Positions 47,406 to 56,031 of a DNA stretch of 64,000 nucleotides are shown here, in pieces. The notes below the pieces were generated by a model, which was not told the origin of the DNA, made no database searches, and saw nothing but the letters and a program-made list of their open reading frames with translations. Within the stretch, counting starts at the first letter, position 1. Each line of letters begins with the position of its first letter. The position numbers were made by a program, and so were the translations under genes. Origin of the DNA: Variovorax sp. dw_308 (GTDB lineage Bacteria; Pseudomonadota; Gammaproteobacteria; Burkholderiales; Burkholderiaceae_C); assembly GCF_019207085.1 (NCBI RefSeq), contig NZ_JAATOM010000003.1, positions 124,001-188,000 on the forward strand, in the 5' to 3' direction.

Positions 47406-50015
47406 ATGAACACCCAATACAGAAAAAGACTGCCCCACACGACGCTCGACTACTTCGATGCCCGCGAAGCGGTCGACGCGCTCCAACCCGGCGCCTGGGC
47501 CAGACTGCCGTACACCTCGCGCGTGCATGCCGAGAACCTGGTGCGCCGCTGCGACCCTGCCATCCTCAGCGAATCGCTGCTGCAACTCATCGAACGAAAG
47601 CGCGAGCGCGACTTCCCCTGGTTTCCCGCGCGCGTGGTGTGCCACGACATCCTGGGACAGACCGCGCTGGTGGACCTGGCCGGCCTGCGCGACGCGATCG
47701 CCGACATGGGCGGGGACCCGGCCAAGGTCAACCCCGTGGTGCAGACGCAATTGATCGTCGACCATTCGCTGGCCGTCGAGTTCGCCGGCTTCGACCCGGA
47801 CGCTTTCGCGAAGAACCGCGCCATCGAAGACCGCCGCAACGAAGACCGCTTCCACTTCATCGAGTGGACGAAGAAGGCGTTCAAGAACGTCGAGGTGATC
47901 CCGCCGGGGAACGGGATCATGCACCAGATCAACCTGGAGCGAATGAGCCCCGTGGTGCACGCGAAGGACGGCGTGGCCTACCCCGACACGCTCGTCGGCA
48001 CCGACAGCCACACGCCGCATGTCGATGCGCTGGGCGTGATCGCGATCGGCGTCGGCGGGCTCGAAGCGGAGAGCGTGATGCTCGGCCGCGCATCGTGGAT
48101 GCGCCTGCCGGACATCGTGGGCGTGGAACTCACCGGCAAGCCGCAGCCCAGCATCACCGCCACCGACATCGTGCTGGCGCTGACCGAATTCCTGCGCAAG
48201 GAGAAGGTGGTCGCCGCGTACCTCGAGTTCTACGGCGAGGGCGCGTCGGCGTTGACGCTGGGCGACCGCGCGACCATCTCCAACATGACGCCGGAATTCG
48301 GCGCCACGGCGGCGATGTTCTCCATCGACCAGATGACCATCGACTACCTGCGCCTGACCGGGCGCGAGGACGAGCAGGTGCGGCTGGTCGAGCTCTATGC
48401 CAAGGAAGCGGGCCTGTGGTCCGATGCACTGGCGACCGCCGAATACGAGCGGGTGCTGCGATTCGACCTGTCCTCGGTGGTGCGCAACATGGCCGGGCCA
48501 TCGAACCCGCACAAGCGCCTGCCGACCTCGGACCTGGCGGCGCGTGGCATCGCGGCCAAGTGGGAGCAAGTCCCCGGCAAATTGCCCGACGGCGCGGTCA
48601 TCATCGCCGCCATCACCAGCTGCACCAACACCAGCAACCCGCGCAACGTCATCGCGGCCGGCCTGCTGGCACGCAACGCCAACGCGCGTGGGCTTGTGCG
48701 CAAGCCGTGGGTCAAGTCGTCCCTGGCGCCCGGCTCGAAGGCGGTGCAGCTCTACCTCGAAGAAGCCGGCCTGCTGCCTGAACTGGAGAAGCTGGGCTTC
48801 GGCATCGTGGCCTTCGCCTGCACCACCTGCAACGGCATGAGCGGCGCACTCGACCCGGCCATCCAGCAGGAAGTCATCGAGCGCGACCTGTACGCCACGG
48901 CCGTGCTTTCGGGCAATCGCAACTTCGACGGCCGCATCCACCCCTATGCCAAGCAGGCCTTCCTGGCCTCGCCGCCGCTGGTGGTGGCCTATGCCATCGC
49001 CGGCACGGTGCGCTTCGACATCGAGAAGGACGTGCTGGGCATCGACGCCGCCGGCCAGGCCGTCACGCTCAAGGACATCTGGCCCAGCGACGAAGAGATC
49101 GACGCGATCGTCGCCGAGAGCGTGAAGCCCGAGCACTTTCGCCGCGTGTACGACCCGATGTTCAAGATCCGCGTGGCCAGCGACGAGAAGATCAGCCCGC
49201 TGTACGACTGGCGCCCGCAAAGCACCTACATCCGCCGCCCACCGTACTGGGAAGGCGCGCTGGCCGGCGAGCGCACACTCCGAGGTATGCGCCCGCTGGC
49301 CGTGCTTCCCGACAACATCACGACCGACCACCTGTCGCCCTCCAACGCCATCATGATGGACAGCGCGGCCGGCGAGTACCTGCACAGGATGGGCCTGGCG
49401 GAAGAGGACTTCAACTCCTACGCCACGCACCGCGGCGACCACCTGACCGCGCAGCGCGCGACCTTTGCCAACCCGCAACTCGTCAACGAGATGGCCGTGG
49501 TCGACGGCAAGGTCAGGAAGGGCTCGTTGACCCGCATCGAGCCCGAGGGCTTGGTGGTGCGCATGTGGGAAGGCATCGAGACCTACATGCAGCGCAAGCA
49601 GCCGCTCATCATCATCGCCGGCGCCGACTACGGCCAGGGCAGCTCGCGCGACTGGGCGGCCAAGGGCGTGCGCCTGGCGGGCGTGGAAGCCATCGTGGCC
49701 GAGGGCTTCGAGCGCATCCACCGCACCAACCTGATCGGCATGGGCGTGCTGCCGCTGGAATTCAAGCGGGGCGTGAATAGGCTGACGCTGGGCATCGACG
49801 GTACCGAGACCTACGATGTGGTGGGCGAACGCCGCCCGCGCGCCGAGCTGACACTGATCATCACGCGCCGCAATGGCGAACGCCTCGAAGTGCCCATGAC
49901 TTGCAGGCTGGACACGGCCGAGGAAGTGTCGATCTACGAGGCCGGCGGCGTGCTGCAACGCTTTGCGCAGGACTTCCTTGCATCCACCCACCAAGCTGAA
50001 CCTCAGGCTGCCTGA
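47406..50015 (+). CDS. acnD: 2-methylcitrate dehydratase, Fe/S-dependent (AcnD)
   Basis: An 869-residue aconitase-family protein that makes 2-methyl-trans-aconitate, which PrpF then isomerises. Iron-sulfur Cys are in ITSCTNTSNP and ACTTCNGMSG, and the C-terminal swivel domain has ADYGQGSSRDWAAKG. The start MNTQYRKRLPHTTLDYFDAR fits AcnD. The gene overlaps prpF as TGATG. A longer open frame through prpC in another phase is not a fusion. Confidence 0.96.
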   Translation: MNTQYRKRLPHTTLDYFDAREAVDALQPGAWARLPYTSRVHAENLVRRCDPAILSESLLQLIERKRERDFPWFPARVVCHDILGQTALVDLAGLRDAIADMGGDPAKVNPVVQTQLIVDHSLAVEFAGFDPDAFAKNRAIEDRRNEDRFHFIEWTKKAFKNVEVIPPGNGIMHQINLERMSPVVHAKDGVAYPDTLVGTDSHTPHVDALGVIAIGVGGLEAESVMLGRASWMRLPDIVGVELTGKPQPSITATDIVLALTEFLRKEKVVAAYLEFYGEGASALTLGDRATISNMTPEFGATAAMFSIDQMTIDYLRLTGREDEQVRLVELYAKEAGLWSDALATAEYERVLRFDLSSVVRNMAGPSNPHKRLPTSDLAARGIAAKWEQVPGKLPDGAVIIAAITSCTNTSNPRNVIAAGLLARNANARGLVRKPWVKSSLAPGSKAVQLYLEEAGLLPELEKLGFGIVAFACTTCNGMSGALDPAIQQEVIERDLYATAVLSGNRNFDGRIHPYAKQAFLASPPLVVAYAIAGTVRFDIEKDVLGIDAAGQAVTLKDIWPSDEEIDAIVAESVKPEHFRRVYDPMFKIRVASDEKISPLYDWRPQSTYIRRPPYWEGALAGERTLRGMRPLAVLPDNITTDHLSPSNAIMMDSAAGEYLHRMGLAEEDFNSYATHRGDHLTAQRATFANPQLVNEMAVVDGKVRKGSLTRIEPEGLVVRMWEGIETYMQRKQPLIIIAGADYGQGSSRDWAAKGVRLAGVEAIVAEGFERIHRTNLIGMGVLPLEFKRGVNRLTLGIDGTETYDVVGERRPRAELTLIITRRNGERLEVPMTCRLDTAEEVSIYEAGGVLQRFAQDFLASTHQAEPQAA

Positions 50016-51208
50016 TGCCACACCTTCCACAGATCAAGATCCCCGCCACCTACATGCGTGGCGGCACCAGCAAGGGCGTGTTCTTCTGCCTGCACGATCT
50101 GCCCGCGACCGCGCAGGTGCCGGGGCCCGCGCGCGATGCGCTGCTGATGCGCGTGATCGGCAGCCCGGACCCCTACGGCAAGCAGATCGACGGCATGGGC
50201 GGATCCACTTCGAGCACCAGCAAGACGGTGATCCTGTCGAAGAGCACGCGGCCCGGCCATGATGTCGACTACCTGTTCGGCCAGGTGTCCATCGACAGCG
50301 CCTTCGTCGACTGGAGCGGCAACTGCGGCAACCTGTCGGCCGCCGTCGGCCCCTTCGCGATCAGCAACGGCCTGGTCGATGCCAGCCGCGTGCCGCGCAA
50401 CGGCGTGGCGGTGGTGCGCATCTGGCAGGCCAACATCGGCAAGACCATCGTCGCGCATGTGCCGATCACCGAGGGCGCGGTGCAGGAGACCGGCGACTTC
50501 GAGCTGGACGGCGTGACCTTCCCGGCCGCCGAGGTGCAACTGGAATTCATCAACCCCGCCGATGAAGGCGAGGGCGAAGGCGGCGGCGCCATGTTCCCCA
50601 CCGGCCGGCTGGTCGACGATCTTGAGGTTCCCGGCGTCGGTACCCTCAACGCCACGCTGATCAACGCCGGCATCCCGACCATCTTCGTGGACGCCGAATC
50701 CATCGGCTACACCGGCACCGAGTTGCAGGACGCCATCAACGGCGATGCCAAGGCGTTGGCCAAGTTCGAGGCCATCCGCGCCCACGGCGCGGTGCACATG
50801 GGGCTGATCCAGAACGTCGACGAAGCCGCCAGGCGCCAGCACACGCCCAAGGTCGCCTTCGTCGCCAGGCCGAGGAGCTACACCGCGTCCAGCGGCAAGG
50901 CGATCGCGGCCGGCGACGTCGACCTGCTGGTGCGCGCCCTGTCCATGGGCAAGCTGCACCACGCGATGATGGGCACGGCGGCCGTGGCCATCGGCACCGC
51001 CGCCGCCATCCCCGGCACGCTGGTGAATCTGGCGGCGGGCGGCGGCGAGCGCACGGCCGTGCGCTTCGGCCATCCCTCCGGCACCTTGCGCGTGGGCGCC
51101 GAGGCTGCGCTCGTCGACGGCCAATGGACGGTCACCAAGGCCACGATGAGCCGCAGCGCACGCGTGCTGATGGAAGGCACGGTCCGCGTGCCCGCCGACA
51201 GTTTTTGA
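50015..51208 (+). CDS. prpF: 2-methylaconitate isomerase PrpF
   Basis: A 397-residue member of the PrpF fold, used together with AcnD. The N-terminal ATYMRGGTSKGVFF and SSTSKTVIL and the later DWSGNCGNLSAAVGP with its catalytic Cys are diagnostic. It starts on the acnD stop codon, so translation is coupled. Confidence 0.96.
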   Translation: MPHLPQIKIPATYMRGGTSKGVFFCLHDLPATAQVPGPARDALLMRVIGSPDPYGKQIDGMGGSTSSTSKTVILSKSTRPGHDVDYLFGQVSIDSAFVDWSGNCGNLSAAVGPFAISNGLVDASRVPRNGVAVVRIWQANIGKTIVAHVPITEGAVQETGDFELDGVTFPAAEVQLEFINPADEGEGEGGGAMFPTGRLVDDLEVPGVGTLNATLINAGIPTIFVDAESIGYTGTELQDAINGDAKALAKFEAIRAHGAVHMGLIQNVDEAARRQHTPKVAFVARPRSYTASSGKAIAAGDVDLLVRALSMGKLHHAMMGTAAVAIGTAAAIPGTLVNLAAGGGERTAVRFGHPSGTLRVGAEAALVDGQWTVTKATMSRSARVLMEGTVRVPADSF

Positions 51209-51228
51209 ATCCCTGAGGAAATCCAGCA

Positions 51229-52089
51229 ATGTCCACCCGCAAACAACTCAAGGTCCTGGCCGAAGCACGCCGCGGCGTGATCGTGCCCGGCGCGTTCAAC
51301 GCGCTGTCGGCCAAGGTCATCGAAGACCTGGGCTACGAAGCCGTCTACATCACCGGCGCCGGCGTCACCAACATGTGGTTCGGCATGCCGGACCAGGGTT
51401 TCATGGGCCTGCACGAGATCGCCGACCACACCGCGCGCATCCGCGACGCCGTCAACCTGCCGCTGATCGTCGACGCCGACACGGGTTTCGGCAATGCGCT
51501 GAACGTGCGCCACACGGTGCGCGTTCTGGAACGCGCCGGCGCCGACTGCATCCAGCTCGAAGACCAGGTCGCGCCCAAGCGCTGCGGCCATTTCTCGGGC
51601 AAGGAAGTCATTTCCACCGAGGAGGCCGTCAGCAAGATCAAGGCTGCGGTGGATGCGCGGCACGACCCGGACTTCCTCGTCATGGCCCGCACCGACGCCT
51701 GCGCCACGCAAGGCTTCGAAGCAGCGATCGAGCGCGCCCAGCAATTCGCCGAGGCCGGCGCCGACATCCTCTTTGTCGAAGCCGTCACCACGGCCGAGGA
51801 GATTCGCGCGCTGCCAAGGCGCCTGTACAAGCCGCAGTTGATGAACATGGTGATCGGTGGCCGCACGCCGATCTTTGGCGCAGAGGAACTGGGCGAGTTG
51901 GGCTACGGCATCGTGCTGTACGCCAATGCCGCGCTGCAAGGCGCCGTGGCCGGCATGCAGAAGGCGCTGACCGTGCTGCGCGAGACCCGGCGCATCGACG
52001 AAGACCCGGCCTTGGTGACGCCCTTCGCCGAACGCCAGCGTTTGGTCGGCAAGCCGGAATGGGATGCGCTGGAGAAACGCTACACGTAG
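51229..52089 (+). CDS. prpB: 2-methylisocitrate lyase PrpB
   Basis: A 286-residue isocitrate-lyase-family enzyme that splits methylisocitrate into pyruvate and succinate. It has VDADTGFGNALNV, EDQVAPKRCGHFSGKEV (the active-site loop, with KRCGH in place of the more common KKCGH) and MARTDACATQGFEAAI. It is last in the operon, completing the methylcitrate cycle. Confidence 0.96.
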   Translation: MSTRKQLKVLAEARRGVIVPGAFNALSAKVIEDLGYEAVYITGAGVTNMWFGMPDQGFMGLHEIADHTARIRDAVNLPLIVDADTGFGNALNVRHTVRVLERAGADCIQLEDQVAPKRCGHFSGKEVISTEEAVSKIKAAVDARHDPDFLVMARTDACATQGFEAAIERAQQFAEAGADILFVEAVTTAEEIRALPRRLYKPQLMNMVIGGRTPIFGAEELGELGYGIVLYANAALQGAVAGMQKALTVLRETRRIDEDPALVTPFAERQRLVGKPEWDALEKRYT

Positions 52090-52298
52090 ATGAAACATCC
52101 CGACGAAAGCAACGTTCGGTGCCAATCGAGGCGCTGAGTCGGGGACGCTTGGAGGGGGATACCCACCGCCCTCGGACCGCGCCCCCGTCCGAGTTTCATA
52201 CGTCGCAGAAGACGCCCGGCGTCATGGGCCACTGAAATGAGCGCCTGCTACACCTGCGTCGCCATCAAGGCCACCACAGACCCGTTACTGTTGCGTCA

Positions 52299-52493
52299 AT
52301 GACATCGCCAACTGCACAAGACCCCGATCCGATGCCCCAGGCGCCCGAGCAACCCGACCTGGATGCTTGCTGCGGCGATGGCTGCAACCCCTGCATCTTC
52401 GACCTCTACGATCTGGCCATGGACGAGTATCGGCAGGCTTTGCGTGCATGGCACGCCCGGCACCCGGAGCCGATCCCGCTCAAGCCCCAATGA
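52299..52493 (+). CDS. Small oxidoreductase-like domain protein
   Basis: A 64-residue protein with the Cys-rich motif CCGDGCNPCIFDLYDLAMDE, which matches the oxidoreductase-like domain family. Members often follow redox genes; the role is not defined. It is 209 bases downstream of prpB and appears to have no partner. Confidence 0.75.
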   Translation: MTSPTAQDPDPMPQAPEQPDLDACCGDGCNPCIFDLYDLAMDEYRQALRAWHARHPEPIPLKPQ

Positions 52494-52507
52494 CCCCTCT
52501 CGACCAT

Positions 52508-52584
52508 CAAGTCGAGGTCGTGTGTCCGGAAGGCTACGCGCGGCGTCTGGCCCATGGCAAATCTGGCGCTTGCGCCGCAAGCCG
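52508..52584. repeat. Direct repeat copy B (decayed moaE 5' end)
   Basis: This 77-base stretch aligns with the moaE start region at 40776-40854 in the same orientation. Read on the minus strand it begins MGQTPRVAFRTHDLDL, next to MSQTPRVAIQTHDFDL of moaE, and then departs from moaE. It lacks the rest of the gene, so it is not functional. It may be a moaE remnant or a copy of a dispersed repeat. It ends in the palindrome CTTGCG-C-CGCAAG (52569-52581). The 329-base gap around it (52494-52822) has no recognisable gene. Confidence 0.75.
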
Positions 52585-52706
52585 TAGTACATTGCGGGCC
52601 ATGTCTCCCCGGCTCCTGCTTCTCCAATCGCCTTCTGCGGAAGGCTTGGACTTCGCACGCATGGGTGGCAAAGCCAAAAAACCAAAGCTCGTCTGACCGG
52701 AGCCTC

Positions 52707-52735
52707 GGTTCCGTCGTCGGATGAGCGACGGAACC
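52707..52735. repeat. Perfect 10-bp hairpin before the DapA-like gene
   Basis: GGTTCCGTCG (52707-52716) pairs perfectly with CGACGGAACC (52726-52735) across a 9-base loop. It has no T-tract. It may mark the end of the repeat-bearing segment or a structural element ahead of the DapA-like gene. Confidence 0.6.
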
Positions 52736-52822
52736 AGCAGGAGCCCTCCCGGCCCCCACGTGTTGATGTGCGCGCATCCGACGATGGTTCATTCCATCGG
52801 TCGATTCCTGAAAGGAAACTGC

Positions 52823-53707
52823 GTGTCCATCGATTCTTCATTCACTCCCGATTTTTCCGGCCTCTGGGTCCCGCTTGTCACGCCCTTCGAGGGCGATGCG
52901 GTCGACCATGCGGCGCTGCGCGCGTTGGTCCGGCGGTTGGTGCCCGCAGGCATTGCAGGAACCGTGGTCTGCGGCTCGACCGGTGAAGCCGCTGCGCTCG
53001 ACGAGCGCGAGCAAATGGCCGCCCTTGCCACCGTCGCCGGCGCCGCACCGGAATTGCCGCGCGTCATGGGCATCTCCGGCTATCACCTCGGCCAGACGCT
53101 CGAATGGGTGCGGCACCTGAACCGCGAGCCGCTGGCCGGGCTGCTGGTGCCACCACCGCACTACATCCGGCCGTCGCAGCAAGGGCTCGTCGACTGGTTC
53201 ACAGCCATCGCCGATGCGAGCACGGCGCCGGTCCTTGTCTACGACATCCCCTACCGCACCGGCGCGACGCTGGAACGCGCCACCCTGCTGGCGCTGGCGG
53301 CGCACCCGAACATCGTCGGGGTCAAGGATTGCAGCGGTGATGCCGACAAGGTCCGCACCCTGATCGCGGACGGCCGCCTCCAGGTGCTGGCCGGCGAAGA
53401 CGCACAGATCTTCAGCACGGTCGCGGAAGGCGGCGTCGGCGCCATCGCGGCCAGCGGGCACCTGCAGACGGCGCGATTCGTCGATGTCATCCAGCGGCTG
53501 CGCGAAGGCCGACTCGCCGAGGCACGGTCGCTCTGGCAACCGCTGCTGCCGCTGATCGAATGCCTTTTCGCGGAGCCGAACCCGGCGCCGATCAAGGCTG
53601 CGCTGGCGCTGGAAGGCCTCATGGGCGACGCCCTGCGGGCCCCCATGACCGGCGCGTCCGAGTCCATGCGTGTTCGCCTGCATGCGCTGCTGGCCGCGCT
53701 TGCGTAG
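52823..53707 (+). CDS. DapA/NanA-family aldolase or dehydratase
   Basis: A 294-residue class I aldolase-family barrel. The GxxGE word CGSTGEAAALD, catalytic Tyr in VYDIPYRTG and the Schiff-base Lys in VGVKDCSGD are all present. The GTG start at 52823 follows AAAGGAAA; a longer ATG frame lacks a ribosome site. The family includes dihydrodipicolinate synthase and sugar-acid or hydroxyproline enzymes. The RraA partner and isolated position suggest a catabolic rather than lysine-biosynthesis role. Confidence 0.88.
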   Translation: MSIDSSFTPDFSGLWVPLVTPFEGDAVDHAALRALVRRLVPAGIAGTVVCGSTGEAAALDEREQMAALATVAGAAPELPRVMGISGYHLGQTLEWVRHLNREPLAGLLVPPPHYIRPSQQGLVDWFTAIADASTAPVLVYDIPYRTGATLERATLLALAAHPNIVGVKDCSGDADKVRTLIADGRLQVLAGEDAQIFSTVAEGGVGAIAASGHLQTARFVDVIQRLREGRLAEARSLWQPLLPLIECLFAEPNPAPIKAALALEGLMGDALRAPMTGASESMRVRLHALLAALA

Positions 53708-53737
53708 CATCGTCCGACACCCAACTCCGGAGACATC

Positions 53738-54424
53738 ATGAGCGACCACAGCGATGCAACCTTGTTCCAGCAGATGCGCGACGAACTCTTCGTCGCCGCG
53801 GTGGGAGACGTGCTCGACACCATGGGCTACCAGCACCAGTTCCTGCCGCCCGGCATCACGCCGCTGGACAAGTCCATGCGCATCATCGGCCGCGCCATGC
53901 CGGTGCTGGAGGCGGACGTCATCAACGACGGCACGAAATCGAAAGGCCCGCTCTCGGGCAAGTCCTTCGGCCTGATGCTGGAAGCGCTCGACGACCTGAA
54001 GCCGGGCGAGATCTACATCGCCACCGGCGCATCGCTGCGCTACGCCCTGTGGGGCGGCCTGATGTCCACCCGCGCACAGCACCTGAAAGCGGCAGGCGCC
54101 GTGCTGGACGGCTACGTGCGCGATGCCAACGAGATCGAAAGCCTCGGCTTCACCGTGTTCTGCCGCGGCACCTACGCGCAGGACCAGGGCGTGCGCGGCC
54201 AGGTCATCGACTACCGCTGCACCATCGAGATCGACGGCGTGCGCATCGCCCCCGGAGACCTGCTCTTCGGCGACCGCGAAGGCGTCATCGTGATACCGCG
54301 CGCGGTCGAAGCGGAGGCCGTGGCCAAGGCGCTGGAGAAGGTGCGAACGGAGAACAAGGTCGCCGACGCGATCCGCGGCGGCATGAGCGCGTGCAAGGCG
54401 CTGGAGATCTTCGGCGTGATGTGA
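53738..54424 (+). CDS. RraA-family protein (possible 4-hydroxy-4-methyl-2-oxoglutarate aldolase-like)
   Basis: A 228-residue member of the RraA/HMG aldolase family. The GYVRDANEIESLGFTVFCRG segment and GDLLFGDREGVIVIP are typical. Some members are metal-dependent aldolases of 4-hydroxy-4-methyl-2-oxoglutarate, others bind RNase E. With a DapA-like gene 30 bases upstream, a metabolic role is likelier. A GGAGACATC ribosome region lies upstream of the ATG. Confidence 0.87.
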   Translation: MSDHSDATLFQQMRDELFVAAVGDVLDTMGYQHQFLPPGITPLDKSMRIIGRAMPVLEADVINDGTKSKGPLSGKSFGLMLEALDDLKPGEIYIATGASLRYALWGGLMSTRAQHLKAAGAVLDGYVRDANEIESLGFTVFCRGTYAQDQGVRGQVIDYRCTIEIDGVRIAPGDLLFGDREGVIVIPRAVEAEAVAKALEKVRTENKVADAIRGGMSACKALEIFGVM

Positions 54425-54470
54425 ATCCGCCGAAGCACCGCAGAACAGGCCTTGCCGGGCTGCTGGTGCT

Positions 54471-54521
54471 GCCCCCGGCAGGGGGGAGGAGAAGCGCACG
54501 AAGTGCGCGGAGCCTGGGGGC
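54471..54521. repeat. REP-like palindromic element
   Basis: Nested palindromes fill the gap between rraA and moaD. GCCCCC (54471) pairs with GGGGGC (54516), CCCCC-GGCA-GGGGG is an internal hairpin (54472-54485), and GCGCAC-GAA-GTGCGC (54494-54508) is another. G-rich, hairpin-forming intergenic words like this are often repetitive in Comamonadaceae; only one copy was noticed here. Confidence 0.5.
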
Positions 54522-54529
54522 GAGCTCGT

Positions 54530-54784
54530 TTACCCGCCGGTGACCGGAGGGAAGAACGCGACTTCGCTCCCGTCCTTCAATGCCGCATCCTCGGCGCTCA
54601 TGAGCTGGTCCAGGGCCATGCGCACTGCCTTGCCACGCGCAAGCGCGCTCGCATAGGGCTCGCCGCGCCCGATCAATTCGTCGCGCAGGGCGGCCAGCGT
54701 GGACGCTCCGGTCTCCACCGTCTCGCTGCCCTTGCCGAGCGCCTCGCGCACCGAAGCGAAATAGCGAACCGTGACGCGCATCAT
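54530..54784 (-). CDS. moaD: Molybdopterin synthase sulfur-carrier subunit MoaD
   Basis: An 83-84-residue ubiquitin-like protein whose C-terminal Gly-Gly (PPVTGG) receives the sulfur that MoaE transfers. The start lies on adjacent ATG codons, 54784 and 54781; the first overlaps the moeA stop. It is the last gene of the alaC-hom-thrC-mobB-moeA-moaD minus-strand series. Confidence 0.93.
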   Translation of the reverse strand: MMRVTVRYFASVREALGKGSETVETGASTLAALRDELIGRGEPYASALARGKAVRMALDQLMSAEDAALKDGSEVAFFPPVTGG

Positions 54785-56031
54785 GCGAGCAGCGAAGCGA
54801 ACGAGATGAACTGCACGATGTCGCCGGACCTGAAGGGTTGGCCCGCAGGCGTGTCGATGACGCCGTCGCCCCAGACCGCTGACGTGAGCACGCCTGAACT
54901 CTGGTTCGCAAACAGGTCGAGCCCGCCCTTCGCATTGCGGCGCGCGCGCAGGAACTCGCGACGCTTGTCCGCGCGCGGCCAGTCGAAATCGGCCCGCACG
55001 GCGATCGGCTGCGGCGCGACGCGCGTCGCGCCCTGGAGCGTGAGCAGGAAGGGACGCACCAGCAGCATGAACGTCAGATAGCTCGACACCGGATTGCCGG
55101 GCAATCCCGTCACATGTGCGTTGCCGATGCGCCCATACGCAAACGGCTTGCCCGGCTTCATCGACAGCGACCACAGCTGCAATTCGCCGAGCGCCTGCAC
55201 GGCGGCCTTGATGTGGTCCTCTTCGCCGACGGAAACGCCGCCCGTCGTGATGATCACGTCGTTGGTTTCGGCCGCGCGCCGCAGCGCGTCGATCGTCGTC
55301 TCTCGGTTGTCCGGCACGATGCCCAGGTCATGGACCTCGCAGCCCAGCCGGTTCAGCAGCGCACGCATGAAGAAGCGGTTGGAGTTGTAGATGGCACCGG
55401 GCTTCATCGCCTCGGGCGCCACCTCGCCGGGCATCACGAGTTCGTCGCCGGTCGACAGCAACGCGACACGCGGGCGCCGGGCCACTTGCAGGCGGTCCAT
55501 GCCGACGCTGGCCGCCAAGCCGAGCGCCGCAGGCGAAAGGCGCTCGCCGCGCGAGAGCACCACGTCGCCGCAGGCGACGTCTTCGCCGGCGCGACGAATC
55601 CATTGACCGGTGGCCGGCACCAGGTCGATCTGCACCCGGCCCAGCGAACCCTCCTCTGGCAAGGCCGTCGTGTCCTCCTGCATCACCACCGCGTCGGCAC
55701 CGGCGGGGATCTGCGCCCCGGTGAAGATGCGCGCAGCCGTGCCCGCGGCCAGCGGCACGCCGACCGTACCGGCGGGAATGCGCTGCGCGACCGTGAGCAC
55801 CGCGCCGGGCGCACCGCAGTCCGCGACGCGCACGGCATAGCCGTCCATCGAACTGTTGTCGCGCGGCGGCACGGTGAGCCCCGACACCACTTCCTGCGCA
55901 AGCACACGCCCATCGGCCTCGAAGGTCGACACCGATTCGCTGCCGATCACCGGAACAGCCTTCGCGAGCAGCGTGGCGAGCGCCTCGTCGAGCGGCATCA
56001 AGGGCGGGCGTTTGGAAGGAGCTTCAGACAT
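54781..56031 (-). CDS. moeA: Molybdopterin molybdenumtransferase MoeA
   Basis: A 416-residue enzyme that ligates molybdate to molybdopterin. It has the family words DNSSMDGYAVRVAD, IFTGAQIPAGADAVVMQED, TTGGVSVGEEDHI and TGLPGNPVSSYLTF. The ATG at 56031 overlaps the end of mobB by 8 bases; a GTG at 56040 is an alternative. It is coupled to moaD by an overlapping stop and start. Confidence 0.95.
   Translation of the reverse strand: MSEAPSKRPPLMPLDEALATLLAKAVPVIGSESVSTFEADGRVLAQEVVSGLTVPPRDNSSMDGYAVRVADCGAPGAVLTVAQRIPAGTVGVPLAAGTAARIFTGAQIPAGADAVVMQEDTTALPEEGSLGRVQIDLVPATGQWIRRAGEDVACGDVVLSRGERLSPAALGLAASVGMDRLQVARRPRVALLSTGDELVMPGEVAPEAMKPGAIYNSNRFFMRALLNRLGCEVHDLGIVPDNRETTIDALRRAAETNDVIITTGGVSVGEEDHIKAAVQALGELQLWSLSMKPGKPFAYGRIGNAHVTGLPGNPVSSYLTFMLLVRPFLLTLQGATRVAPQPIAVRADFDWPRADKRREFLRARRNAKGGLDLFANQSSGVLTSAVWGDGVIDTPAGQPFRSGDIVQFISFASLLA

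Noticed and set aside
46242..50015. A 1257-codon frame that looked like a fusion of a prpC-overlapping part with acnD
   Set aside because: The first part is out of phase with prpC and has shadow composition. The true acnD start at 47406 explains it.
47352..50030. An 892-codon open frame antisense to acnD
   Set aside because: The same GC-driven shadow effect: the composition is unlike any family, and acnD on the other strand has all its family motifs.
52406..52557. A minus-strand frame starting like moaE, considered as a second moaE gene
   Set aside because: Only about 16 codons match; the remainder has no MoaE motifs, so it is at best a remnant.
52823..53707. Naming the DapA-like gene dapA
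   Set aside because: Its partner (RraA) and isolated position do not suggest lysine synthesis; the family has many catabolic members.
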